A DNA stretch of 64,000 nucleotides, taken from Diploptera punctata. Taxonomy: Eukaryota; Arthropoda; Insecta; Blattodea; Blaberidae. The stretch's first letter is position 1; every line of letters starts with the position of its first letter. The translations under genes were made by a program, and so were the position numbers. Where the stretch lies: contig JASPKZ010003415.1 in the NCBI GenBank assembly GCA_030220185.1, positions 1,080,001 through 1,144,000 on the forward strand. Direction: 5' to 3'. Below, in pieces: positions 1 through 11,025 of this stretch. The notes beneath the pieces were generated by a model. It searched no databases. It was not told the origin of the DNA and was given only the letters and a program-made list of their open reading frames with translations.

Positions 1-120
1 CTGTCACTCCAATCTCATCGTTCAATTATTTTTCCCTCATGTACTCAAAACACACATCAATCCATGCTATTTTTGATCATCCTCTTTTTTTCTACCAAGT
101 GCCACCCATTCTACTATTAC

Positions 121-172
<52 letters not shown>

Positions 173-361
173 TAGCAGGTTCACAATGTTTCACAAATTA
201 TTCTTGCACCCATTTAATGTACGTTCATTCTCCTCCACATTTCTGTCACTCCAATCTCCATCGTTCAATTATTTTCCCTCATGTACTCAAAACACCATCA
301 ATCCATGCTATTTTTGATCATCCTCTTTTTTTCTACCAAGTGCCACCCATTCTACTATTAC

Positions 362-419
<58 letters not shown>

Positions 420-607
420 TAGCAGGTTCACAATGTTTCACAAATTATTCTTGCACCCATTTAATGTACGTTCATTCTCCTCCACATTTCTGTCACTCCA
501 CATCTCCATCGTTCAATTATTTTCCCTCATGTACTCACAAAAACACCATCAATCCATGCTATTTTTTGATCATCCTCTTTTTTTCTACCAAGTGCCACCC
601 ATTCTAC

Positions 608-666
<59 letters not shown>

Positions 667-855
667 TAGCAGGTTCACAATGTTTCACAAATTATTCTTG
701 CACCCCATTTAATGTACGTTCATTCTCCTCCACATTTCTGTCACTCCAATCTCCATCGTTCAATTATTTTCCCTCATGTACTCAAAACACCATCATCCAT
801 GCTATTTTTGATCATCCTCTTTTTTTCTACCAAGTGCCACCCATTCTACTATTAC

Positions 856-913
<58 letters not shown>

Positions 914-1098
914 TTTTAGCAGGTTCACAATGTTTCACAAATTATTCTTGCACCCTTTAATGTACGTTCATTCTCCTCCACATTTCTGTCACTCCAATCT
1001 CCATCGTTCAATTATTTTCCCTCATGTACTCAAAACACCATCAATCCATGCTATTTTTGATCATCCTCTTTTTTTCTACCAAGTGCCACCCATTCTAC

Positions 1099-1153
<55 letters not shown>

Positions 1154-1335
1154 TAGCAGGTTCACAATGTTTCACAAATTATTCTTGCACCCATTTAATG
1201 TACGTTCATTCTCCTCCACATTTCTGTCACTCCAATCTCCATCGTTCAATTATTTTCCCTCATGTACTCAAAACACCATCAATCCATGCTATTTTTGATC
1301 ATCCTCTTTTTTTCTACCAAGTGCACCCATTCTAC

Positions 1336-1393
<58 letters not shown>

Positions 1394-1576
1394 TAGCAGG
1401 TTCACAATGTTTCACAAATTATTCTTGCACCCATTTAATGTACGTTCATTCTCCTCCACATTTCTGTCACTCCAATCTCCATCGTTCAATTATTTTCCCT
1501 CATGTACTCAAAACACCATCAATCAATGCTATTTTTGATCATCCTCTTTTTTTCTACCAAGTGCCACCCATTCTAC

Positions 1577-1634
<58 letters not shown>

Positions 1635-1827
1635 TTTAGCAGGTTCACAATGTTTCCCAAATTATTCTTGCACCCATTTATGTACGTTCATTCTCCTCCA
1701 CATTTCTGTCACTCCAATCTCCATCGTTCAATTATTTTCCCTCATGTACTCAAAACACCATCAATCCATGCTATTTTTGATCATCCTCTTTTTTTTCTAC
1801 CAAGTGCCACCCATTCTACTATTATTA

Positions 1828-1882
<55 letters not shown>

Positions 1883-2067
1883 TTAGCAGGGTCACATTGT
1901 TTCACAAAATTATTCTTGCACCCATTTAATGTACGTTCATTCTCCTCCACATTTCTGTCACTCCAATCTCCATCGTTCAATTATTTTCCCTCATGTACTC
2001 AAAACACCATCAATCCATGCTATTTTTGATCATCCTCTTTTTTTCTACCAAGTGCCACCCATTCTAC

Positions 2068-2140
<73 letters not shown>

Positions 2141-2323
2141 TAGCAGGTTCACAATGTTTCACAAATTATTCTTGCACCCATTTAATGTACGTTCATTCTC
2201 CTCCACATTTCTGTCACTCCAATCTCCATCGTTCAATTATTTTCCCTCATGTACTCAAAACACCATCAATCCATGCTATTTTTGATCATCCTCTTTTTTT
2301 CTACCAAGTGCCACCCATTCTAC

Positions 2324-2381
<58 letters not shown>

Positions 2382-2564
2382 TAGCAGGTTCACAATGTTT
2401 CACAAATTATTCTTGCACCCATTTAATGTACGTTCATTCTCCTCCACATTTCTGTCACTCCAATCTCCATCGTTCAATTATTTTCCCTCATGTACTCAAA
2501 ACACCATCAATCCATGCTATTTTTGATCATCCTCTTTTTTTCTACCAAGTGCCACCCATTCTAC

Positions 2565-2622
<58 letters not shown>

Positions 2623-2805
2623 TAGCAGGTTCACAATGTTTCACAAATTATTCTTGCACCCATTTAATGTACGTTCATTCTCCTCCACATTTCTGTCACT
2701 CCAATCTCCATCGTTCAATTATTTTCCCTCATGTACTCAAAACACCATCAATCCATGCTATTTTTGATCATCCTCTTTTTTTCTACCAAGTGCCACCCAT
2801 TCTAC

Positions 2806-2863
<58 letters not shown>

Positions 2864-3049
2864 TAGCCAGGTTCACAATGTTTCACAAATTATTCTTGCA
2901 CCCATTGAATGTACGTTCATTCTCCTCCACATTTCTGTCACACTCCAATCTCCATCGTTCAATTATTTTCCCTCATGTACTCAAAACACCATCAATCCAT
3001 GCTATTTTTGATCATCCTCTTTTTTTCTACCAAGTGCCACCCATTCTAC

Positions 3050-3110
<61 letters not shown>

Positions 3111-3293
3111 TAGCAGGTTCACAATGTTTCACAAATTATTCTTGCACCCATTTAATGTACGTTCATTCTCCTCCACATTTCTGTCACTCCAATCTCCATC
3201 GTTCAATTATTTTCCCTCATGTACTCAAAACACCATCAATCCATGCTATTTTTGATCATCCTCTTTTTTTCTACCAAGTGCCACCCATTCTAC

Positions 3294-3363
<70 letters not shown>

Positions 3364-3546
3364 TAGCAGGTTCACAATGTTTCACAAATTATTCTTGCAC
3401 CCATTTAATGTACGTTCATTCTCCTCCACATTTCTGTCACTCCAATCTCCATCGTTCAATTATTTTCCCTCATGTACTCAAAACACCATCAATCCATGCT
3501 ATTTTTGATCATCCTCTTTTTTTCTACCAAGTGCCACCCATTCTAC

Positions 3547-3595
<49 letters not shown>
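1..3595 (-). repeat. Satellite array, about 14 units of ~245 bp, derived from a LINE 3' end
   Basis: Head-to-tail array. The marker GCAGGTTCACAATG (or a 1-2 base variant) recurs at 175, 422, 669, 919, 1155, 1395, 1639, 1885, 2143, 2383, 2625, 2866, 3113 and 3365, so the period is 236-258 bp. Each unit is about 170 bp of nearly invariant sequence plus a (TTA)n tract whose length accounts for most of the period variation. Read on the minus strand, the unit matches the 3' end of the LINE family LF at 29145-29345: the same order of a WVP-like segment, a GTACATTAA stretch, GTGAAACATTGTGAA, then CTGCTAAATAA and the microsatellite tail. Long poly-Leu or poly-Tyr ORFs here are artefacts of (TTA)n. 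The left edge runs off the window; the right edge is cut by a SINE in the last (TTA)n tract. Confidence 0.9.
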
Positions 3596-3919
3596 GTCCA
3601 CCCCTGTGGTCTCGAGGTAGCGTGCTGCTTTGTCACGCAGCGGGCCCGGGTTCGATGCCCGCTCGGGGCAGTTTTTCTGGGTGAGGTTTTTATCGGGGTT
3701 TTTCCTCACCTGTAAGACAAATGTCAGGAAAACATTAAAGCCCAAACGGTCCCCGAAATCATATGGCCATCATCATCATCATCATTCTTCACCCTTCACC
3801 GGTGTGGAAAGCAACGGGAAGCTACCACACCTACAATTCCCTAGTAAACCTGCAAGCATAGCATTAAAATGCTATGATTGCAGTGAAGGACCTGCCTTCG
3901 GGCAGAATTACTATGGATG
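3596..3919 (+). mobile_element. SINE family F1, copy 1 (tRNA-derived)
   Basis: Starts with a tRNA-like head carrying an A box (GGTAGCGTGCTG) and a B box (GGTTCGATGCC), then the body shared by all F1 copies in the window: GTGAGGTTTTTATCGGGG, a CACCTGTAAGACAAATGTC block, GGTCCCCGAAATCATATGGC, a variable (ATC)n tract, GGTGTGGAAAGCAACGGGAAG, and the end GGGCAGAATTACTATGGAT. It sits inside a (TTA)n tract, which continues on the other side, so the target-site duplication cannot be placed. Confidence 0.9.
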
Positions 3920-3930
3920 TATTATTATTA

Positions 3931-4001
<71 letters not shown>
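3920..4001. repeat. (ATT)n microsatellite
   Basis: Nearly perfect ATT repeats with one ATC interruption, directly after the SINE. Probably the continuation of the satellite (TTA)n that the SINE interrupted. Confidence 0.9.
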
Positions 4002-4004
<3 letters not shown>

Positions 4005-4009
4005 ATACT

Positions 4010-4228
4010 TCGGAATTCCTAAAAATTATCGAATGTGTCTAAGTTGCACAAAGAGTAAGATGTGGATAGGCAAACAGATTTCAAAAAACTTTCGAAATTC
4101 ACAATGGGTTAAAACAAAGATTTGGGCTAGCTCCTCTACTATTTAATGTTGTACTAGAGCACGCCATCAAATCTTTAGAGGATAAAGAAGGCATACAACT
4201 CAATGGTATTAATAAATCCTATGTTAAT
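4010..4228 (+). pseudogene. LC (RTE-like) reverse transcriptase fragment
   Basis: Out-of-frame pieces match the RT palm of the LC element at 51965-52795 on the minus strand: the MCL/SK/VGKQ segment, then NGLKQG and LAPLLFN, then the sequence for VLEHAIKSLED and IQLNGINK. Several indels and stops break the frame. It ends at the start of a SINE remnant (4231). Confidence 0.75.
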
Positions 4229-4230
4229 AT

Positions 4231-4462
4231 GTACTGATGGTAAGGGACAAGCCCTCTGAAAGGGATTTAACCCCTGGGTCTCGAAGATTTTCATGATCAT
4301 AAAATAACCGCAAACCTGAATAAAATGGAATCTTTTAAAATTCAACCGTCCTTCATCCATGTAATACCTAATTTGCCTACATGTTTCATTGTGGCGATGT
4401 GCTAACCACATGTCATTCGTTGGCATCATTAGACAAATAAGCGTAACTAAATTAGCTTGGTT
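4231..4462 (+). mobile_element. SINE family F3, 5'-truncated copy
   Basis: Shares with 26776-27085 the segments (G)TCTCGAAGATTTTCATG / AACCTGAATAAAA, a CCGTCC..TAATACCTA block and the end CGTAACTAAATTA. The tRNA-like head present at 26776 is missing. It interrupts LC sequence, which resumes at about 4536. Confidence 0.6.
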
Positions 4463-4535
4463 AAGAAACTCCCGCCAGTCGGACCACCTGTGTCCCCACG
4501 CAGGTCGTATGTGGTATATATATTGTATATAACAT

Positions 4536-4908
4536 GGACTCGAAACATGGAATCATACTTTAAAAGAGGAGAAAAGATTACGAGTATTTGAGAATAATGT
4601 TCAATTTGGTTCAAAGAGAGACGAACAGACAGATCAATGGAAAAGGCCACATAACAGCGAGCTAATATAATCTTTAGAAGCCAGACATAATAAGAACAGT
4701 CATGTTTCGTAGGTTGCAATATGTAGGTCATGTAGCACGAATAGGGAATAAAGGAGAGCCCAGTAGGTAGGCCAAGACTGAGGTAGCAAAGTGGCATTAA
4801 TCATGATTTGAGGTATGTAAATTGTACAAAGCATAATTGGAAAACATTAGGTTAGGATAGGGATGTATGGGCAACTTTTGTCCGAGCGGCTATGAATCTA
4901 TAGGTTCA
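4536..4908 (+). pseudogene. LC (RTE-like) 3' end fragment
   Basis: Decayed copy of the LC C-terminal region: GLETWNHTLKEEKRLRVFENN, then the QRDEQTDQW and VARIGNK pieces, the GRPRLR piece, and the terminal RAAMNL / GTTCAAT equivalent. Contains deletions and stops relative to 21122-21840. Confidence 0.8.
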
Positions 4909-5008
4909 ATATTTCCAGGAATTTAGTTTATTATGTAGTTATGTATTTGTTCTGGTTGACTAGAAGAGAGGGCCCTATGGCCTTAACTCTGCCAAAATAA
5001 ACAACATT
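4909..5008 (+). mobile_element. LB LINE 3' tail, extreme 5' truncation
   Basis: Only the last ~100 bp of an LB element: TTTGTTCTGGTTGACTAGA, AGAGAGGGCCCTATGGCC, TTAACTCTGCCAAAATAAA, then ATT repeats. The same tail ends the LB copies at 18708, 54876 and (minus strand) 47642. Confidence 0.8.
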
Positions 5009-5017
5009 AATAATAAT

Positions 5018-5053
<36 letters not shown>

Positions 5054-5205
5054 CATTATCATCATCGATATTATTATTAGCATTATTATTATTATTATCA
5101 TTATTATCATCATTATTATCATCATCATTATCATTATTATTATCATTATTATCATTATCATTATTATTATCATTATCATTATCATTTCCTTTCATCATTA
5201 TCATT
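5009..5205. repeat. Compound (AAT)n / (ATC)n microsatellite
   Basis: AAT repeats grading into ATT/ATC repeats. Probably the expanded tail of the LB insertion at 4909-5008. The Asn/Asp-rich and Ile/Met-rich ORFs here are repeat artefacts. Confidence 0.9.
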
Positions 5206-5305
5206 AAGGAGCCGCCATTTGCAAGATAGAAGCATGGCTTCACAGCATTTGGTGGATGGGAATTACAATGTATATAGAGAAAGATTTGCGTTTAGATCGG
5301 TACTT

Positions 5306-5379
5306 GCTCAGGTAGCGCAGTTGGTAGAGCACTTGGTCTAGAGAACCAAGGGTCCCGGGTTCAAGTCCCGGTCTGAGCG
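5306..5379 (+). tRNA. tRNA-like sequence, copy 1 (pseudo-tRNA or SINE head)
   Basis: A 74-nt cloverleaf can be drawn: acceptor GCTCAGG with TCTGAGC (one G-T), D arm GCGC/GAGC, T arm CCGGG-TTCAAGT-CCCGG, discriminator G. The A box TAGCGCAGTTGGT and B box GGTTCAAGTCC are both good. The anticodon arm is odd: CTTGGT/ACCAAG makes a 6-bp stem around CTAGAGA, one pair too many, and the implied AGA (Ser) would call for a long variable arm that is absent. There is no T-run directly after it; TTTTTC follows about 6 nt downstream. Confidence 0.45.
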
Positions 5380-5598
5380 TATAATTTTTCTCTTCAAATA
5401 TGATTTATCCATCATTGAGATGTACGAAATCAATAATAAAAACTTGGAAAAAGCCGTACTGGCTGTAATGTATAATTCCCAAATACGTCTTCTTAATAAA
5501 GGAGCCGCCATTTGCAAGATAGAAGCATGGCTTCACAGCATTTGGTGGATGGGAATTACAATGTATATAGAGAAAGATTTGCGTTTAGATCGGTACTT

Positions 5599-5672
5599 GC
5601 TCAGGTAGCTCAGTTGGTAGAGCACTTGGTCTAGAGAACCAAGGATCCCGGGTTCAAGTCCCGGTCTGAGCG
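5599..5672 (+). tRNA. tRNA-like sequence, copy 2 (pseudo-tRNA or SINE head)
   Basis: Second copy in the tandem duplication. Here the D stem is the perfect GCTC/GAGC pair, whereas copy 1 has one mismatch, so this copy is closer to the ancestral form. It has the same 6-bp anticodon stem and AGA loop oddity. Flanks are shared with copy 1 until CAAATAT, then an (ATC)n tract. Confidence 0.45.
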
Positions 5673-5694
5673 TATAATTTTTCTCTTCAAATAT

Positions 5695-6484
5695 TATCAT
5701 TATCATTTCCTTTTATCATTATCACTATCATTATCATTATCATTATTATTAGAAGATACACAATATAAAAATATTTGGAGAAACAATTTAATATGAACTG
5801 TCCGAGTAATGTTTTCTGTACATAAAACAATTTTTTTTATTCGAGAGTAATCTGTAACTTATAACTTAAGTAAAATCTGTACTTTAAAAAAATATGAACT
5901 TGATATACCGATATTACTTTGTATAGAAAATAAATTTTCGAGAAGTTCGATTAATTTATGACTATAACTAAAACTATGACGTAATTAAATCATTTTTTAA
6001 CATTTAAATAGGATTTTCAACTGCATTTGTCTGTAATTAAAATTATTTAAGCATGTTATCAGCATTTCTTACTTGGGTAATTATCTTTTAAATACACTTA
6101 AGGGCCTTATGTACGGTACTTTACTTTCAAGCCTGTCCCATTTTATTTTCCATAATATTTCTGCATTACAACGTAATTTGCATCCGCCCGTAAACTTAAA
6201 ATCCTACTTAAATACTTTTTATTTGCTCGTGTATGAGTGAAAAGAGAACATCACAACTAAGAACTTGGAGACAAAGCCTTCTTAAAATTAAATCTTAAAT
6301 AATTTTCCAGTTTCTTACTTCAATCACAACTCTGACTACTGTGTCGGAAAAGTAAATAAATCCTTCATGGGAATTGAACAAGTGAAAATTCGTAGCAACT
6401 AATTCCAACTAGATGCACAAATTCAATTAGAATCTTAAGATTCCCCTTAAGAATACGTCTCTTCTGCAACCTAATTTATATTTA
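5695..6484. other. (ATC)n tract, then unannotated AT-rich sequence
   Basis: About 55 bp of ATC/ATT repeats, then ~730 bp of AT-rich DNA. I see no ORF, repeat match within the window, or RNA gene here. Confidence 0.6.
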
Positions 6485-6485
6485 C

Positions 6486-6768
6486 AAGGGAACTGTCAAC
6501 CGTTTCATGCTGAAATCTACCACGAAATTTCTCCGAGAGCAGCGTTGTTATGTACCAAGACCATGTCTAAAAAATTGTCTGCCGTTTTTAACTGCAAGGC
6601 ACAGAAATCGAAATAATAATCCTGCAATAGTATCCTATTGTACAGAGCAGATGGACTCCCTGCATAAATAAGAGTGGAGTGGAGTGAGGCGGGACGCGTC
6701 ACGGACGACAGGTAGTGAGGGTTATCCAATCAACCAGTTCAGGAGTTGTATTACTTCCCTGTGCTTTT
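6486..6768 (+). repeat. Palindromic repeat family P, single-arm copy
   Basis: Starts GGGAACTGTCAACCGTTTCA and ends GGAGTTGTATTACTTCCC. The same order of blocks (TTTCTCCGAGAG, AGCGTTGTNATGTACCAAG, TTTTAACTGCAAGGCA, GGACTCCCTGCAT, AGTGAGGNTTATCCAATC) is found at 25418-25830 and 33717-34289, where the arm is followed by a partial inverted copy of itself. Probably a non-autonomous fold-back DNA element; no coding capacity. Confidence 0.65.
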
Positions 6769-6851
6769 AAGAAACGTCTTAGAAGAAATAGAAATCATGA
6801 AACAAACAAGAAACTATAACTTGCTGAACGAGAACACGCCCTACCAAATTC

Positions 6852-7198
6852 TCCATCGCTGTGGTCTCGAGGTAGCGTGCTGCCTTGTCACTCGGCGTGC
6901 CCGTTTTCGATCCTCGGTCGGGACAAGCTTCCTGGGTGAGGTTTTTTCGGGAGTTTTCCTCACCTGTAAGACAAATGTCAAGAAGCTTAGGGCCCAACGG
7001 TCCCCGAAAATCATCCGGCCATCATCATTATCATCATCATCCTTATCATTATCATCACCATCCTTCACCGGTGTGGAAAGCAACGGGAAGCTACCACACC
7101 TATAATTCCCTAGTAAAGCTGCAAAGCATAGCATGAAAATGCCATGATTGCAGTGAAAGACCTTGCCCTCGGGCAGAATTACTATGGATGGATGGATA
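6852..7198 (+). mobile_element. SINE family F1, copy 2
   Basis: tRNA-like head with CGCTGTGGTCTCGAGGTAGC, a body with GTGAGGTTTTTTCGGGAG, GGTCCCCGAAAATCAT, a longer (ATC)n tract, and the terminal GAATTACTATGGATGGATGG. It shares with 60966-61291 the variants CAAGCTTCCTGGGTGAGG-like and TGCAAAGCATAGC, suggesting a subfamily distinct from the copies at 9.1, 20.6 and 22.6 kb. Confidence 0.9.
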
Positions 7199-7395
7199 CA
7201 ATATATTCGTTTAAAAACCAATACCCTATGAACGGCTGGTTCCGAAAGTCCTAGCTGAATCATTTATACAACTATAATGTATTGAGGACGACTGCCACAA
7301 CAGGTACAAATTTATTGTTTTATAAATATTTACTTCCCCATATATTAAATTAGAGATTTGGCACTGCAGTTTAGTGCCATGCAGTCAAAAGCTGC

Positions 7396-7398
<3 letters not shown>

Positions 7399-7439
<41 letters not shown>

Positions 7440-7460
7440 TTATTTATTTATTTATTTATA
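7399..7460. repeat. (TA)n followed by (TTTA)n microsatellite
   Basis: About 17 TA repeats, a short junction, then five TTTA repeats. Confidence 0.9.
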
Positions 7461-7469
7461 CGGTCGTGA

Positions 7470-8146
7470 TAAATCCCAACGCTTCTCTAGGGACCGGCAT
7501 GCAATGGTTGAGAGTTACCTTGTTAGTCCAACAACTTTGTACTTATTTCAAAACTTTAATAATATGTGCTAAAGCTTACTTTTCTCTTCATGGCGCGGAA
7601 GGCTACAAGGTCCTTAGCATTCCAGTCAGTTGCTGACTCACATTTACAACATGTGTTAATATAGAGATGGACGATCATCCAACCAGTATAGTAGTGATAT
7701 ATGGTCAGCATTCGGTTCCACCGCCCGTTATAACTGGTTATATATATTATAGCTAACCAAATTCCTCATGATCCGAAGTAATGCCGGTCCCAAACTGACC
7801 GAAATTCCGTAAAAAAGTCGTCCCCCGATTACCTGAAGGGAAAATTTAATAATCCCAACGGAACACGATACATGCCATTGTGATAAAACTAAAGACGTTC
7901 TGAAAAAAATTAGTGAAATCCTACCATTAAGAGTTATGTTTACCCGAAAGCCATAATAATTAAAAATCTCTCTAATGACCACCAAGTTTCCTTTCACGCA
8001 ACGTAACTGAATACTCTACGTTTTAATTAACAAAAGAAAAAGACATTTCATAAAACAGCAAACGTGGACCTTTGTGTGTAAGAGTGAGTTTATTTTTTGA
8101 AATTTCCTTCTAAATTTTTGTTTTTAATTATTTCCTAATATATTTA
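7470..8146. other. Unannotated sequence
   Basis: No recognisable coding region, repeat copy or RNA gene. The 89-codon minus-strand ORF at 7728-7997 has no features I can assign. Confidence 0.5.
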
Positions 8147-8162
8147 ACTACTTTCTTCAGAC

Positions 8163-8875
8163 GTGTTTTTAATTTGGTGGTCGTAACAAATTGCTCTAAG
8201 CATTGTTTGTTCACCTTGGATTACTCGCAACCAGTATTTGAGTACACGAATTTTACAGTTTATGTCATCCTGGAATGGCCCAAATTCATATAGAATTCCA
8301 GTTAGAAACGGCCTTACTAAGGCCTGTAATATATTTTAGAAAATGCTTATATACCTTATTTAGTATTTCCGTTCTTTGGAAACCCCAAATCTCACTACCA
8401 TAGTGCATTACTGGCCTGACCATCGCTCCATACATTTTTTCTAATGTGCTGACTGGAATATCAGGCACTCGACCCAGAATACCGAGTACACTGTTAAGTT
8501 GTCCCCTCCCTTTAAATAATGCTATATCAATATGTTTTTTTCGACTTCCCGTTCATTTTCAACGTCGTACCAAGATATTCAAAATGTTTCACGTTTTGAA
8601 GTACTTGATCTTTGTATTTCCATTCCTCTGCTCTACCATAAACCGTCCCATTTTTAAAGATCATTGTTTTTGTCTTACTAACATTTACAGTCAATCCCCA
8701 ATTGCTACAGTATATTTCCAGTAGGTCAAGACCTCTTTGCAATCCCTTGATTGTCTTGGAACAGATAATTAAATCATCTGCATACAACAGGACTGGAATT
8801 TTAACATTTCTTATCTCCGGAGCCTCAATTTCTCCTTCTAGCATTACGTCTACAATATCATCAACAACTACTACT
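8163..8875 (-). pseudogene. LA reverse transcriptase fragment, truncated at both ends, flanked by 16-bp direct repeats
   Basis: The minus strand encodes the LA RT from just before the catalytic palm (LEGEIEAPEI, PVLLYADDLIICSKTIKGL) through the thumb (MVRPVMHYGSEIWGFQRTE) to about the KAVSN region, corresponding to 40100-40790 of the LA element at 36963. YADD is intact, but a frameshift separates 8527-8844 from 8286-8468. Neither the ORF2 start nor the LA 3' UTR and (CTA)n tail is present. ACTACTTTCTTCAGAC occurs perfectly at 8147-8162 and 8876-8891, directly bounding the fragment. Confidence 0.88.
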
Positions 8876-9113
8876 ACTACTTTCTTCAGACTGATATTAA
8901 TATATACTTTATTGTTTTATTTTATTTTCCCTTGTATTAATTTATTTTTTGTGCCAGCATTTGTATTATATCTTGAAACTAGCTCTTTTTTTATGCCACC
9001 AGGTTGTCTTTTATGACATTTCTGACTTTATCCCCTGGCATTGGTGGAAATGCAATCAATTTCTTAGGTTCAGGCACCTGGGAGGCGGAATTACATTATC
9101 CCGATGATATCTC

Positions 9114-9452
9114 ATCATAGTAATTCTGCCCGAAGGCAGGTCCTTCACTGCAATCATAGCATTCTTATGCTATGCTTACAGCTTTACTAGGGAATTGTGT
9201 AGGTGTGGTAGCTTCCCGTTGCTTTCCACACCTGTGAAGGATGATGATGATGATTATGATAAGGATGTTGATGATGATGGCCATATGATTTCGGGGACCG
9301 TTTGGGCCTTAAAGTTTTCCTGACATTTGTCTTACAGGTGAGGAAAAACCCCGATAAAAACCTCACCCAGAAAAACTGCCCCGACCGGGGATCGAACCCG
9401 GGCCCGCTGCGTGACAAGGCAGCACGCTACCTCGAGACCACAGCGGTGGACT
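9114..9452 (-). mobile_element. SINE family F1, copy 3
   Basis: Full-length F1 in reverse. On the plus strand it runs from CATAGTAATTCTGCCCGAAG to the head CGAGACCACAGCGGTGGAC. Closest to the copies at 20.6 and 22.6 kb (TTTATCGGGG, CTTTAAGGCCCAAACGG). Short direct repeats (CCCGATGATAT / CCCGATGATATG) lie outside at 9098-9108 and 9453-9463, a probable target-site duplication. Confidence 0.92.
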
Positions 9453-9534
9453 CCCGATGATATGATGGATGATAAATCATACTGAACCACCAGGGAAGTT
9501 CCTAACCTAAACATAACACAAATTCCAGACCGTG

Positions 9535-9655
9535 GGCAACCACAGGAATAATTCATTTTTAGGAAAAAGTCCTATGTTCTAACCGGGAATAGGACAAGGG
9601 ACCTTATGAATTGTAATCAGAAACGCTGACCGCTAGCCTACGAGGCTGGTCTGAA
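9535..9655 (-). mobile_element. Degenerate tRNA-derived SINE
   Basis: The minus strand reads CCTCGTAGGCTAGCGGTCAG (A-box-like), then TCCCTTGTCCTATTCCCGG and GGTTAGAAC (B-box-like position), then GGACTTTTTCC. Spacing and layout fit a tRNA-derived promoter head; the body is not traceable. Confidence 0.45.
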
Positions 9656-9659
9656 ATCT

Positions 9660-11020
9660 TCTCCTAAATTTACAAATTTTGTTTTCCTTCTTCCTTTAAC
9701 AAAAACTTTATAATGTTCTATTTGTATTATATCCGTAACTGAATTATACCCGAGCATTCGGGTGTCAATTCTGTGCACAAAATTTATTTGTGAATAATAG
9801 TATATTATGATGCGAGGCTGGGAAGTGGTTTTTTTACAGAATCGAGGAAACTACGTATTTGAAAACCTAGCCATAGCAAACTTTTTAGTTTCCGAGATTC
9901 TGTAAAACACTTCACTAACGTGCGTTGTACATTATTTTTTGTGCGATGGTGTTTTCAAAATAATAAATGATAGTAAAATAATAACACCTTTGTTGAAAAT
10001 ATTTGCGTTCATTACAAACAATTGACTAACGTTAATAGCGTGGGCAATGTTTATTAGTTGAAACAACAGGAGGCTGTGAGACCAATTAGTTATAAAATGG
10101 CGCCAAGTACGTATTCATTGTTATATATTGTTTCAAATAAAGTTCAGTTAATTTAAAATGCAGTGATTTGTTTCATATGATGTTTATTAACACTACCTTT
10201 TGGATAATTTTTGTATAGCCTATACATTGTATGTAGTATACAGGAGGGCAGTGGTTTTGCTTCCCACACGCGTGTTTGTAATACGTAATATTACAGTACA
10301 GTTTTTTTTTTATGACAGTATAGTTATTTAGGTTGACAACCCCAAAATGTAGGAAGTTGAACTTTCAATCATGGTCGCCATTGCTGTTAGTACAACAAAA
10401 CGCACTATCGCGCAAAAAAAATATTGTTATTCTTATTCTTCAATTCGACTTGTTGAGGAATTAGCCTCGTATACACGTTTCCCAAGTGTCGGACTTCATC
10501 CTCATTCCAACTTGTGCATAAGGAAAAACATAATATCTACAGGACAATGTTGGACTTAATCCTCGAGTAATGCAAATTCAGGCGTATATGTAGCTAGCCT
10601 TGAGGTGAGTGTTGGACGTGGTACTATTTTGAAGTTGGTATTTGAGTTGTTCTCTGCCTGGTATGTTCGTGCAGTTTATTCAAACAAACCCACGGTACTC
10701 AGCATTGTTGATACTCCAATTTACAATAAGGGGATGTTCTCAGATGATTGAGGGGGTGGGTGGTTCTCAAGATAAACCAAATTTCTAGAGACGCAATACA
10801 CTTTCAAGACGTTACGTACTTGACTACATGGTGGGCTCGTGTCGTTTCTGAATCAGTTTGTTTGGCAAAGAGAAACGCCGACGATTGAAGTCATCCTTAG
10901 TGTTTCTGAAGACTGACACGTGCCTTCAGGTATTATTATCTTAATATTATTTTGACAAATTCATTATGTTGAAATATTTAAATATAATATGCAATATTAT
11001 AGTTAACATTTAAAATAAAT
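9660..11020. other. Unannotated AT-rich sequence
   Basis: No convincing coding region. The short ORF at 10371-10559 has no recognisable domain. I see no match to other repeats of the window except the repeat that starts at 11026. Confidence 0.5.
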
Positions 11021-11025
11021 TTATC

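Larger units (their letters stand above)
5208..5694. repeat. 194-bp unit duplicated in tandem, carrying a tRNA-like sequence
   Basis: 5208-5401 and 5501-5694 are nearly identical, offset by 293 bp with about 99 bp between them. The unit begins GGAGCCGCCATTTGCAAG, contains a tRNA-like sequence in its second half, and ends TTTTTCTCTTCAAATAT. (ATC)n-type microsatellite lies on both outer sides. The only differences I noticed in the units are GCGC/GCTC in the D arm and AGGGT/AGGAT before the T arm. Confidence 0.9.

Noticed and set aside
1..3595. Regular repeats resembling a CRISPR array
   Set aside because: Unit is ~245 bp, the variable part is only a microsatellite, and the constant part is a LINE 3' end.
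39..3684. Many 70-300 codon ORFs rich in poly-Leu or poly-Tyr
   Set aside because: They come from (TTA)n tracts and satellite units read in two frames; no protein is implied.
3524..3745. ORFs spanning SINE F1 copies (MSRSGPGFDPRSGQFFW type)
   Set aside because: Same ORF appears in every F1 SINE copy; it is a read-through of the tRNA-derived head.
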